A model generated the notes under the pieces. That model ran no database searches. It had not been told where the DNA came from and worked only from the letters and a program-made list of their open reading frames with translations. Positions 1-6,589 of a DNA stretch of 12,705 bases are shown piece after piece. Position 1 is the stretch's first letter. Each line of letters begins with the position of its first letter. The stretch is from an uncultured Erysipelotrichaceae bacterium (GTDB taxonomy: Bacteria > Bacillota_I > Bacilli_A > Acholeplasmatales > Anaeroplasmataceae). The translations under genes were made by a program, and so were the position numbers. Location of the stretch: assembly GCA_902783745.1 (NCBI GenBank), contig CACZRY010000184.1:1-12705 (forward strand), in the 5' to 3' direction.

Positions 1-2
1 GC

Positions 3-34
3 AAAAAGAAAGCCACCAAAATTAAATTGATGGC
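3..34 (-). terminator. Intrinsic terminator of the CBM20-like gene
   Basis: On the minus strand, just after the stop codon of the 46-348 gene, GCCATCAA (34-27) can pair with TTGGTGGC (19-12) with one U-G wobble, around a 7-nt loop. A U-rich tail (complement of 3-11) follows. It sits 11 nt past the stop. The hairpin is modest, and the window edge cuts what lies beyond. Confidence 0.65.
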
Positions 35-45
35 AACAAAAACAA

Positions 46-348
46 CTACTTATTGAAGTTATTTACTGTTAAATCAACTACTAATCCTTTTACTGCAACT
101 ACACTATGGTTTTGAATTTCTTCTCCCCATTCACCCTTTTCAACATATTCATAGCTTTTACCTCTTATGAATTTAAATTCAATTGTTGAAAGGTTTTCAA
201 ATAATTTTGATGTTGTAAAAACATCTCCATTCTTTTCAAGCTTAACAGCGTTCTTTGGATCCCATTCACCAAGATTCTTTGTTGAGCCTACAAGATATAA
301 TGTTTTAGCATTAGCCTTAACATTAAAAGTAACTTTTACATTTGCCAT
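46..348 (-). CDS. Stand-alone CBM20-like starch-binding domain protein
   Basis: The 100-residue protein is essentially one carbohydrate-binding module of the CBM20 (starch-binding) type. The typical opening beta strand (VTFNVKA, 6-12) is followed by LYLVGSTKNLGEWDP (17-31), which matches the family pattern of a 'lG.W.p..A..L' core. A central strand, EFKFIRG (57-63), and a second exposed tryptophan in KGEWGEE (71-77) follow; in CBM20 proteins two tryptophans stack on alpha-glucan. There is no signal peptide, membrane segment or catalytic domain, so the protein should be cytosolic. It may bind glycogen or starch-derived glucan, or serve as a scaffold; no enzyme is attached. The ATG at 348 is well placed, with AGGAG 8 nt upstream. 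It is transcribed away from recU and appears monocistronic, with a terminator directly after it. The family call is firm; the biological role is unknown. Confidence 0.85.
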   Translation of the reverse strand: MANVKVTFNVKANAKTLYLVGSTKNLGEWDPKNAVKLEKNGDVFTTSKLFENLSTIEFKFIRGKSYEYVEKGEWGEEIQNHSVVAVKGLVVDLTVNNFNK

Positions 349-387
349 AACTTTATCTCCTTTTTTAAATTAATATAATTCTTATAC

Positions 388-395
388 ATTATAAT
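388..395. promoter_or_regulatory. Possible shared bidirectional -10 element
   Basis: ATTATAAT is self-complementary and presents TATAAT on both strands (390-395 plus, 388-393 minus). It lies between the divergent CBM20-like gene and recU, at a sensible distance from both ribosome binding sites. The -35 matches are weak on both sides (TTTCAA at 410-415 read on the minus strand; nothing good on plus), so this is tentative. No other convincing promoter for either gene was found in 349-462. Confidence 0.4.
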
Positions 396-462
396 ATAGT
401 TTTTTTCATTTGAAATTTAAAAACGTTTACATTTGTGATAAAATATTTTTGGTGATAACAAA

Positions 463-1116
463 ATGAAATTCCCTTCCGGTGTAAAAAAGAATGAAACTAT
501 AAAACATGCAACTAAAAATGAAGCTATTAAAAGTAAAGATTCAAAAAAGAAAAACTTAGGTAAAGCAAATCTAGGTATGAATCTTGAAGAGATGATTAAT
601 GAATCTAACACTTATTATTTAGTTAATGATATTGCAGTAATACATAAAAAGCCTACTCCTATTCAAATTGTAAAAGTAGATTATCCTTCACGTACAAAAG
701 CGGTAATAACTGAGGCTTATTATAAAACACCTTCAACAACAGACTATAATGGGTTATATAAAGGTAAATATATTGATTTTGATGCGAAAGAAAATCATAA
801 TAAAACAGCTTTCCCTTTAGCAAACATTCATCCACATCAAGTTAACCATTTAAGAATGATTGCAAAACATGGTGGTATTGCGTTTATGATTATTTCATTT
901 AATCAATATAATGAGTTTTATTTTGTACCTATTGATTTAATATTAGAATATTGGGATAAAGCGTATAATAATGGTGAAAGAAAATCTATACCTTATTCTA
1001 TATTCAAAGAGAATTGTCATTTAATTAAAGAAGGATATATGCCTAGACTTAATTATTTAAAGACAATAGATGAATTATATTTTAATAATGATAATAAAAA
1101 TTTAGAAATTAAGTAA
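463..1116 (+). CDS. recU: Holliday junction resolvase RecU
   Basis: RecU is the Bacillota resolvase that cuts four-way DNA junctions during recombinational repair and chromosome segregation. The 217 residues match the usual length of about 200. Recognisable family blocks are LEEMINESNTYYL (41-53), AVIHKKPTPIQIVKVDYP (58-75), the nuclease segment STTDYNGLYKGKYIDFDAK (91-109), FPLANIHPHQ (117-126) and the C-terminal GYMPRLNY...DELYF (191-207). The catalytic Asp (D94) and Lys (K109) of the B. subtilis D88...E101-x-K103 arrangement are present, but the Glu position is Asp (D107), which still fits a PD-(D/E)xK fold. The basic, low-complexity N-terminus (about 8-38) is typical of RecU. The ATG at 463 is preceded by GGTGAT 6 nt upstream. 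Here recU stands alone rather than beside a penicillin-binding protein gene, as is common in Bacilli. A strong terminator overlaps its stop codon. Confidence 0.95.
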   Translation: MKFPSGVKKNETIKHATKNEAIKSKDSKKKNLGKANLGMNLEEMINESNTYYLVNDIAVIHKKPTPIQIVKVDYPSRTKAVITEAYYKTPSTTDYNGLYKGKYIDFDAKENHNKTAFPLANIHPHQVNHLRMIAKHGGIAFMIISFNQYNEFYFVPIDLILEYWDKAYNNGERKSIPYSIFKENCHLIKEGYMPRLNYLKTIDELYFNNDNKNLEIK

Positions 1117-1140
1117 GCCATGAATCACATGGCTTTTTTT
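1115..1140 (+). terminator. Intrinsic terminator of recU
   Basis: An AAGCCATG / CATGGCTT stem (1115-1122 and 1128-1135) encloses the 5-nt loop AATCA and runs straight into a T tract to 1140. The 5' arm begins inside the TAA stop codon (1114-1116), so recU ends with essentially no 3' untranslated spacer. Confidence 0.9.
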
Positions 1141-1143
1141 AAT

Positions 1144-1170
1144 AAAAAAGGTGGTAATTATCTTACCACC
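1144..1170 (-). terminator. Intrinsic terminator of pta
   Basis: Read on the minus strand, GGTGGTAA (1170-1163) and TTACCACC (1157-1150) form a perfect 8-bp stem with a 5-nt loop, followed by TTTTTT (1149-1144). It lies 24 nt past the pta stop and directly abuts the recU terminator, so the two convergent genes are insulated from one another. Confidence 0.9.
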
Positions 1171-1194
1171 AAATTTTAATATATTAATTTAGGA

Positions 1195-2217
1195 TTATTC
1201 AGCCATACCAGCTGTAATGATAGCCATCTTATAAACTTCATCAGCGTTGCATCCACGAGATAAGTCGTTGATTGGAGCATTTAAGCCTTGAAGAATAGGA
1301 CCATATGCTTCATATCCACCTAATCTTTGAGCAATCTTATAACCAATGTTACCAGCTTCGATTAGAGGGAAGATAAATGTATTAGCTTGACCTGCAACCT
1401 TAGAATCAGGACACTTAGTCTTAGCAACTACTGGAGAAACAGCAGCATCGAATTGGAATTCACCATCGATAACTAGGTTAGGATCCTTCTTACGAGCTTC
1501 AATTACTGCATCATGAGATAATTGAACTGTACCGCCCTTACCAGAGCCATAAGTTGAGAATGATAATACTGCAACCTTTGGATCAATTCCGAAGTATGCA
1601 GCTGTCTTAGCTGATTCAACAGCAACTTCTGCAAGCTTTTCAGCTGCCTTAACCTTAACTTCACCAGTTTCCTTATCAACTGTATCTTGGTAATCAATAT
1701 TGATTGCGCAGTCACCCATTGCGATTCTTTCTTCAACGCCGTTCTTTTCACGAACTAGAATGAATACTGAAGAAACTAGGTTAGCACCCTTCTTAGTCTT
1801 TACTAATTGTAATGCTGGTCTTACTGTATCAGCAGTTGAATAAGTAGCACCACCAAGTAATGCATCAGCCTTACCCATCTTAACTAACATTGTACCAAAG
1901 TAGTTAGACTTCTTTAATGATGCTGCACAATCTTCAGCTGACATCTTGCCCTTTCTTAATTCAACCATAGTATTAACCATTTCATCGAATCCTTCATATG
2001 TTAAAGGGTCTAAGATTTGAGCCTTAGAAACATCAAATCCACCTTGCTTTGCTGCAGCCTTAACTGCATCAACATTACCACAAAGGATAACATCCATTAA
2101 GTCTTCTTTTAATAATCTTGATGCTGCTGATAAAATTCTAGCATCAGTACCTTCTGTAAATACAATAGTCTTTCTTTTAGCCTTTAAGTTAGCTAATAAC
2201 TTATCAAACATACCCAT
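1195..2217 (-). CDS. pta: Phosphate acetyltransferase
   Basis: Pta interconverts acetyl-CoA plus phosphate and acetyl phosphate plus CoA in the cytosol. With acetate kinase it forms the substrate-level ATP-yielding route to acetate. The 340-residue length is that of the short, single-domain (PTA_PTB) form. Visible signatures are IVFTEGTDARIL near residues 18-29, ALLGGATYSTADTVRPAL, AVLSFSTYGSGKG, DGEFQFDAAVSP and the C-terminal PINDLSRGC (315-323) with the conserved active-site Ser-Arg pair S320-R321. The first ATG (2215-2217) is preferred over the Met at residue 3 because AGGAGG lies 8 nt before it. The gene has its own promoter and terminator and no acetate kinase gene next to it in this window. 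Its codons look more C-ending than those of the ABC genes, consistent with high expression; this is an impression, not a calculation. Confidence 0.95.
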   Translation of the reverse strand: MGMFDKLLANLKAKRKTIVFTEGTDARILSAASRLLKEDLMDVILCGNVDAVKAAAKQGGFDVSKAQILDPLTYEGFDEMVNTMVELRKGKMSAEDCAASLKKSNYFGTMLVKMGKADALLGGATYSTADTVRPALQLVKTKKGANLVSSVFILVREKNGVEERIAMGDCAINIDYQDTVDKETGEVKVKAAEKLAEVAVESAKTAAYFGIDPKVAVLSFSTYGSGKGGTVQLSHDAVIEARKKDPNLVIDGEFQFDAAVSPVVAKTKCPDSKVAGQANTFIFPLIEAGNIGYKIAQRLGGYEAYGPILQGLNAPINDLSRGCNADEVYKMAIITAGMAE

Positions 2218-2261
2218 TTTTAATATCCTCCTAAAGAAATTGTTATATGTTATGATTCTTC

Positions 2262-2280
2262 TAAATCTATATTAGATTTA
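2262..2280. promoter_or_regulatory. Perfect palindrome downstream of the pta promoter
   Basis: TAAATCTATATTAGATTTA has perfect 8-bp arms around a 3-bp centre. It starts only 12 bp downstream of the pta -10 element and is transcribed in the leader, between the inferred start site (near 2286) and the ribosome binding site (2226-2232). It could be a repressor operator or an RNA hairpin. It does not match CcpA cre or Rex consensus sites. The regulator is unknown. Confidence 0.55.
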
Positions 2281-2292
2281 AAACCATTACTT

Positions 2293-2321
2293 ATTTTATC
2301 TTTTTTTGATAAATAAGTCAA
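2293..2321 (-). promoter_or_regulatory. Sigma-A-like promoter of pta
   Basis: On the minus strand TTGACT (2321-2316) is followed by a 17-nt spacer and TAAAAT (2298-2293). Transcription would begin near 2286, giving a leader of about 70 nt. The same stretch forms an imperfect inverted repeat, with ACTTATTTTATC (2289-2300) facing GATAAATAAGT (2308-2318) and one extra base. A dimeric protein binding there would cover the spacer and -10 element. Confidence 0.75.
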
Positions 2322-2424
2322 TAAAGGCAAAAGAACTTATGACGTATTTAGCTTATATTTTTTAATATATATTTATTAACATCTATTATTTCTATTACAT
2401 CATCAAATAAAATAGCACCTTAAT

Positions 2425-4197
2425 TTAATCAAATACAGCAAATTGTGAATTATAAAGTTCTGAATAGAATCCATTTTTCTTTAATAATTCATTATGATTA
2501 CCCATTTCTACTATATCACCATTATTAATTACTAAAATAACATCAGCATTCTTAATAGTAGATAATCTATGTGCAATTACAAATGATGTTCTACCTATAG
2601 TAAGTTTATCCATTGCATTCTGAATTACAACTTCTGTTCTTGTATCAACATTAGATGTTGCTTCATCTAATATTAACATAGGAGCATCTTTTATAATCGC
2701 TCTTGCGATTGTAAGCTGCTGCTTTTGTCCTTCAGATAATGACATATTACCAGATATTTTAGTATCAAGTCCATTAGGTAGTGAATTAATATAATGTGTT
2801 AATCCTACTGCATCAATCGCATTATTAATTGCCTCATCTTTAACATTTGGATTATTAAATACTAAATTTTCTTTAATAGTACCATCAAATAACCAAGTAT
2901 CTTGTAATATCATATCAAAGCTTTCTCTTATGCTTTCACGTTTAATATTATTAATATTTAATCCATCAATTAAGATTTCTCCTGAATTAACATCATAAAA
3001 TCTCATTAATAAATTAACTATTGTAGTCTTACCTGCACCTGTTGGTCCTACTATTGCAACCTTTTGTCCTCGCTTAATACTTGCGTTAAAATCATGTATT
3101 ATTTCCTTATCAGGAACATATGAGAATTTAACATTTTTAAATAATACATCACCATTAATAACACTAGGTAATAAATCTTTATTATCTTCATTTGAAACTT
3201 CTTGTTCACCTAAGAATTCAAATACTCTTCTTGATGCAGCACTAGCTTGCTGCATAGATGTAATATTTTGACTTATACTTTGAAGTGGCTGAGTAAATAA
3301 TCTAGCATAAATTGTAAATGATATTAATGTTCCTAATATTGCAACATCACTTTGTCCTTTTGAAATAAATATTGCAATACCAACAATAAATATTAATGAA
3401 TATGCAAGGTTACCAGAAAAATTCATCATAGGCATCATTAAACCGCCTAGAAATTGACTTTTCCAGTTTGCATTGTATAGTTTTGTATTAATATCTTTAA
3501 ATCTTTTTAATTCCTGATTTTTAGCGTTATATGTAACAACTAATTGATGGTTAGTATATATTTCTTCTATATCAGAATTCATTTCTGCAAGCATTTGTTG
3601 TCTACGATTGAAATGACGTTGTGAGAACATAGATACAATAAATAATCCAATGATACCAACTAGTGATGCTGAAATTGTAACTAAAGCTAAAATCCATGAT
3701 GTATAAAACATCATAAATACAACGCCTATAAATAATACTGTTGATGAGAATATTGATGCAAGTGATTGACTTAGTGATTGACCAATTGTATCAACATCAT
3801 TTGTAACAACTGATAATATATTACCTCTTGCATGAGAATCAAAATATGATAAAGGTAATTTATTTAGTTTATTATTAATATCAGTTCTTAATTCTTTTGA
3901 AAGCTTTTGTGTTACTATATTTGTTATTAAGCTTTGGAAATAGCCTAATAATACACCTAGTGAATAAATTATTACTAAAGAAATTGCAATAGGTGTAAAC
4001 TTATCCATATCAAATATATTATTTACTAATTCTTTTATTCTATTAGGTCCAATAATAGATGTAACACTTGAACCTATCGCAAGAATTATACCAATTATTA
4101 AGGCAGGAACATATCTTTTGGCATATATAAATAGCTTTTTTAAAGACTTAGTATCAAGCTTTTCTTTTTTTATAGGTCTTCTTCCATGTGGTGGCAT
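2425..4197 (-). CDS. ABC exporter half-transporter with canonical ATP-site residues
   Basis: This 590-residue type IV ABC exporter subunit has a membrane domain followed by an ATPase domain. Hydrophobic segments lie near 29-50, 70-95, 148-165, 167-190, 252-280 and 287-302. The ATPase domain has Walker A GPTGAGKT (384-391), signature LSEGQ (487-491), Walker B ILDEATSNVD with catalytic Glu E512, and switch His H543. The signature deviates from LSGGQ while its own Walker B and His are intact. This is the pattern of the consensus-site partner (TM288-like) in heterodimeric exporters. Its partner is the gene immediately upstream. The ATG is 1 nt past that gene's stop codon, and its AAGGAGG lies inside the partner's last codons, so translation is probably coupled. 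The N-terminus is markedly basic. Likely exports drugs, lipids or peptides; the substrate cannot be told from sequence. I see no clear terminator after it. Confidence 0.92.
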   Translation of the reverse strand: MPPHGRRPIKKEKLDTKSLKKLFIYAKRYVPALIIGIILAIGSSVTSIIGPNRIKELVNNIFDMDKFTPIAISLVIIYSLGVLLGYFQSLITNIVTQKLSKELRTDINNKLNKLPLSYFDSHARGNILSVVTNDVDTIGQSLSQSLASIFSSTVLFIGVVFMMFYTSWILALVTISASLVGIIGLFIVSMFSQRHFNRRQQMLAEMNSDIEEIYTNHQLVVTYNAKNQELKRFKDINTKLYNANWKSQFLGGLMMPMMNFSGNLAYSLIFIVGIAIFISKGQSDVAILGTLISFTIYARLFTQPLQSISQNITSMQQASAASRRVFEFLGEQEVSNEDNKDLLPSVINGDVLFKNVKFSYVPDKEIIHDFNASIKRGQKVAIVGPTGAGKTTIVNLLMRFYDVNSGEILIDGLNINNIKRESIRESFDMILQDTWLFDGTIKENLVFNNPNVKDEAINNAIDAVGLTHYINSLPNGLDTKISGNMSLSEGQKQQLTIARAIIKDAPMLILDEATSNVDTRTEVVIQNAMDKLTIGRTSFVIAHRLSTIKNADVILVINNGDIVEMGNHNELLKKNGFYSELYNSQFAVFD

Positions 4198-4198
4198 A

Positions 4199-6004
4199 CT
4201 ATAGTTCCTCCTTTTCTAATTGTGATAATGCAATATCCTTATATAATTCTGAATTTTTAATTAATTCATCATGTGTACCAATAGAATCAATTCTTCCATC
4301 ATTTAATACTATAATTTTATCTGCATTCTTAACTGTACCAATACGTTGTGCAATTATAATTACTGTTTTATTTTTGTATTCATCATTAATGCCCTTTCTT
4401 ACAAGCATATCTGTTTTAAAATCTAAGGCACTAAATGTATCATCAAATATCATTACTGATGAATCCTTATATAATGTTCTTGCGATAGATAATCTTTGTT
4501 TTTGTCCTCCACTAAAGTTAGTTCCACCTTGTGAAACTTCTTTTGCAGTACCTAAGCTATCATCAAAAATAAAATTAGATTGAGATACTCTTATTGCTTT
4601 ATTAAGGCTTTCTTCCTTTTCTTCTTCTGTTTTATTACTATCATCGCCATAACAAATATTATCTTTAATTGTACCCTTTAACATCATTGCCTTTTGAGAT
4701 GCTACTGCAATTTTAGATTCTAGATCATTTATTTTATAATCTTTAACATTAATACCATTAACTAAAATTTCTCCTTTAGTCGCATCATATAATCTTGATA
4801 TTAAATTAACAATTGTTGTTTTACCTGAACCAGTAGGTCCAATAATTGCAGTTGTCTTACCTTTTTCTATTTCAAAATTCAAATCTATTAAACTATATTT
4901 TTCTTCATCACCATATGAAAATGATACGTTTTTAAATTCAATAGATACACCATCATTTAAATTAGTATCATCTATATAATTACCATCAGTAATAGATGTA
5001 TTCTTATCTAATACTTCATTTATTCTTTTTGCAGAAACTACAGTTCTTGGTAATATTATAAACAAGAATACAAGCATCATAAATGACATAACAATTTGCA
5101 TAGAATATGAAGCAAACGCAGTCATTTCACCTAATAATACAGATGCATTTTCAGGACTTTCTTTAATTAAGAATGCACCAATCCAATAAATAGATAATGT
5201 TAATCCATTCATTACAAGCATCATTACAGGGTTCATAAATGATGTTAATATAGAAACTTGCATATTATTCTTATATGTTTTATTATTAACATCTTCAAAT
5301 TTCTTTGTTTGATAATCTGTTGCGTTAAATGCTCTTATTACTCTAACACCACTAATGTTTTCTCTTGTTTTATCATTTAAATCATCTGTTAACTTTTGAA
5401 TATTCCTAAATTTAGAAATACCAAATGCCATAATTAATGTTGCAAAAATAATGATTACACTTACTGCAATAATTGCAGCTAAAGTCCATTTAACATTAGT
5501 AAAAGTAATCTTAAAAACAGCCCATATTGCCATAATTGGTGCTCTTAGCATCAATTGTAGACCCATCGCAAAGAAATTTTGAATTTGTACAACATCATTA
5601 GTTGTTCTTGTGATTAATGATGGAGTTGAGAATTGATTGATTTCTTTTTGAGAAAAACCATTTACCTTTAAGAATAAATTATCTCTTAAATTCTTTGATA
5701 ATGATGATGCAACTCTTGATGAGAAAAATCCACATACAAATGCTGATATCATTGCGCCAAAAGCGCATAAAATCATCATACCACCATTAAACCAAACATC
5801 ATTCATAGATATTTCTTTTAATTCGTCAGTTAATCCCATTTCTTTAAGCTTATTATTTTGAATAACCTCAGAAACTAATGTAGTAAGCTTTTGTGTATAA
5901 TCTGGCATAGTTAATTCTAACCATACCTGTATTACAACAAATGTAATTATAAATAGAATAAACAAATAATCTATTTTTCTTAAATACTTAAATATTTTTA
6001 ACAT
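4199..6004 (-). CDS. ABC exporter half-transporter with degenerate ATP site
   Basis: This 601-residue ABC exporter subunit has six hydrophobic segments near 12-31, 73-95, 148-168, 173-195, 257-280 and 300-320, followed by an ATPase domain. Walker A is GPTGSGKT (389-396) and the signature is a good FSGGQ (497-501). Walker B reads MIFDDTFSALD, with Asp (D522) in place of the catalytic Glu, and the switch histidine is Gln (Q553, in IIIAQRIGT). Those two substitutions define the degenerate-site subunit of heterodimeric exporters such as TM287/288 or BmrCD. Its intact signature would complete the active site of the downstream partner (2425-4197). The ATG overlaps the last 7 nt of the MarR gene, and GGAGG lies 7 nt upstream of it. 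It is part of the MarR-ABC-ABC operon and is probably induced when MarR is released by a ligand. Substrate unknown; multidrug-type export is the commonest role for such operons. Confidence 0.93.
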   Translation of the reverse strand: MLKIFKYLRKIDYLFILFIITFVVIQVWLELTMPDYTQKLTTLVSEVIQNNKLKEMGLTDELKEISMNDVWFNGGMMILCAFGAMISAFVCGFFSSRVASSLSKNLRDNLFLKVNGFSQKEINQFSTPSLITRTTNDVVQIQNFFAMGLQLMLRAPIMAIWAVFKITFTNVKWTLAAIIAVSVIIIFATLIMAFGISKFRNIQKLTDDLNDKTRENISGVRVIRAFNATDYQTKKFEDVNNKTYKNNMQVSILTSFMNPVMMLVMNGLTLSIYWIGAFLIKESPENASVLLGEMTAFASYSMQIVMSFMMLVFLFIILPRTVVSAKRINEVLDKNTSITDGNYIDDTNLNDGVSIEFKNVSFSYGDEEKYSLIDLNFEIEKGKTTAIIGPTGSGKTTIVNLISRLYDATKGEILVNGINVKDYKINDLESKIAVASQKAMMLKGTIKDNICYGDDSNKTEEEKEESLNKAIRVSQSNFIFDDSLGTAKEVSQGGTNFSGGQKQRLSIARTLYKDSSVMIFDDTFSALDFKTDMLVRKGINDEYKNKTVIIIAQRIGTVKNADKIIVLNDGRIDSIGTHDELIKNSELYKDIALSQLEKEEL

Positions 6005-6405
6005 TTAATATCCTCCATCCTTATCTCAGATATTTTATCTAAATCGTGCATGAATCTTTCAAATTCATCTTCACCTAATACTTCTTTTATCTTATTGAAA
6101 ATCTTAAAAGTTTGAACCTTTACATCTTGTATAGCATTAATACCTTCTAAAGTAAGTTCAACATAAGTAACTCTTTTATCTTTAACACCTTTAATTCTTC
6201 TTACATATTTCTTTTCTTCAAGCTTATTAATAATTACTGCCATTCTTGCAGATGAAACCGATAAAACATCACAAAGCTCTTTAACATTTGTCTTGCCTTT
6301 TTCACATAAATAATTACAAACAAATCTCATACCTTCTACATTTTCAGGTAGCATCTTTTTTGGTCTAAATTTTAATATTATTTTATGAATTTCTTCTTCT
6401 GTCAT
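5998..6405 (-). CDS. MarR-family transcriptional regulator of the ABC operon
   Basis: A 135-residue winged-helix repressor-type protein. The helix-turn-helix lies about residues 40-62 (TNVKELCDVLSVSSARMAVI). It is followed by the beta wing RRIKGVKDKRVTYVEL (69-84) with the Asp-Arg pair (D76, R78) typical of MarR, flanked by N- and C-terminal helices for dimerisation. I place the start at ATG 6405-6403, because GGAGG (6415-6411) sits 5 nt upstream. A longer reading from TTG at 6417 would translate through that ribosome binding site and is unlikely. The gene is first in an operon with two ABC half-transporters, and its stop overlaps the next start by 7 nt. Two related inverted-repeat sites flank the promoter, pointing to autorepression that also controls the exporter. 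The inducer is unknown. Three cysteines (C30, C34, C45), plus a C-terminal one, leave redox sensing possible, but this is speculative. Confidence 0.92.
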   Translation of the reverse strand: MTEEEIHKIILKFRPKKMLPENVEGMRFVCNYLCEKGKTNVKELCDVLSVSSARMAVIINKLEEKKYVRRIKGVKDKRVTYVELTLEGINAIQDVKVQTFKIFNKIKEVLGEDEFERFMHDLDKISEIRMEDIKC

Positions 6406-6410
6406 ATAAA

Positions 6411-6415
6411 CCTCC
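6411..6415 (-). promoter_or_regulatory. Ribosome binding site fixing the MarR start
   Basis: GGAGG on the minus strand lies 5 nt before ATG 6405. It overlaps the first codons of the alternative TTG-initiated reading, so it supports the shorter 135-residue MarR protein. Confidence 0.85.
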
Positions 6416-6422
6416 AAAATAT

Positions 6423-6439
6423 TGCTAACGGTGTTAGCA
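6423..6439. promoter_or_regulatory. Operator O1, perfect inverted repeat
   Basis: TGCTAACGGTGTTAGCA has perfect 7-bp arms and a 3-bp centre. It lies just downstream of the inferred transcription start of the MarR-ABC operon and upstream of the MarR ribosome binding site. A 17-bp palindrome in this position is the usual size and place of a MarR-family autoregulatory operator. The same half-site recurs at 6481-6487. Confidence 0.8.
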
Positions 6440-6448
6440 TTTATTTAT

Positions 6449-6476
6449 ATTATATTCATCTGTAAAAATAGTTCAA
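6449..6476 (-). promoter_or_regulatory. Promoter of the MarR-ABC-ABC operon
   Basis: On the minus strand TTGAAC (6476-6471) is followed by a 16-nt spacer and a perfect TATAAT (6454-6449). Transcription would start near 6442. The -35 hexamer is embedded in operator O2 (6471-6487), and operator O1 begins right after the start site, so a bound MarR dimer would block the polymerase at both ends. Confidence 0.8.
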
Positions 6477-6487
6477 CCCTGTTAGCA
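6471..6487. promoter_or_regulatory. Operator O2, imperfect copy overlapping the -35
   Basis: GTTCAACCCTGTTAGCA keeps the right half-site GTTAGCA exactly and the inner AAC of the left half, with the same 3-bp spacing as O1. The degenerate left arm coincides with the -35 hexamer, which may be why it could not keep the full palindrome. It is probably a weaker or cooperative second MarR site. Confidence 0.65.
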
Positions 6488-6514
6488 ATTTAACATTATT
6501 TAACAAAATTATGT

Positions 6515-6547
6515 AAAAAGGTGGCTTCCACTTTCGTGAAAGCCACC
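6515..6547 (-). terminator. Strong intrinsic terminator of the giant lipoprotein gene
   Basis: On the minus strand a 12-bp stem, GGTGGCTTTCAC (6547-6536) with GTGGAAGCCACC (6531-6520), has one U-G wobble and closes on a GAAA (GNRA) tetraloop. It is followed by TTTTT (6519-6515). It lies about 40 nt past the stop at 6590 and separates the lipoprotein gene from the MarR operon promoter downstream. Confidence 0.93.
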
Positions 6548-6589
6548 ATAAAATCTATTGGATTAATAGAAATTATTTAATGCTATAAA

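Noticed and set aside
440..445. TAAAAT as a -10 for recU
   Set aside because: It would place the start site on top of the Shine-Dalgarno sequence, and there is no -35 at proper spacing (TTTACA is only 7 nt upstream).
417..611. 64-codon minus-strand frame opposite the recU 5' end
   Set aside because: It overlaps the certain recU coding region antisense; hydrophobicity comes from reversed lysine codons.
1503..1751. 82-codon minus-strand frame inside pta
   Set aside because: It is an alternate frame of a well-supported gene, with Lys/Leu/Gln-rich composition typical of a frame shadow.
4188..4583. 131-codon open frame on the plus strand
   Set aside because: It is fully antisense to the ATPase domain of an ABC transporter and resembles no protein.
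6406..6417. TTG start adding four residues to the MarR protein
   Set aside because: It would translate through the GGAGG that serves the ATG at 6405; the ATG has ideal spacing and the family does not need the extension.
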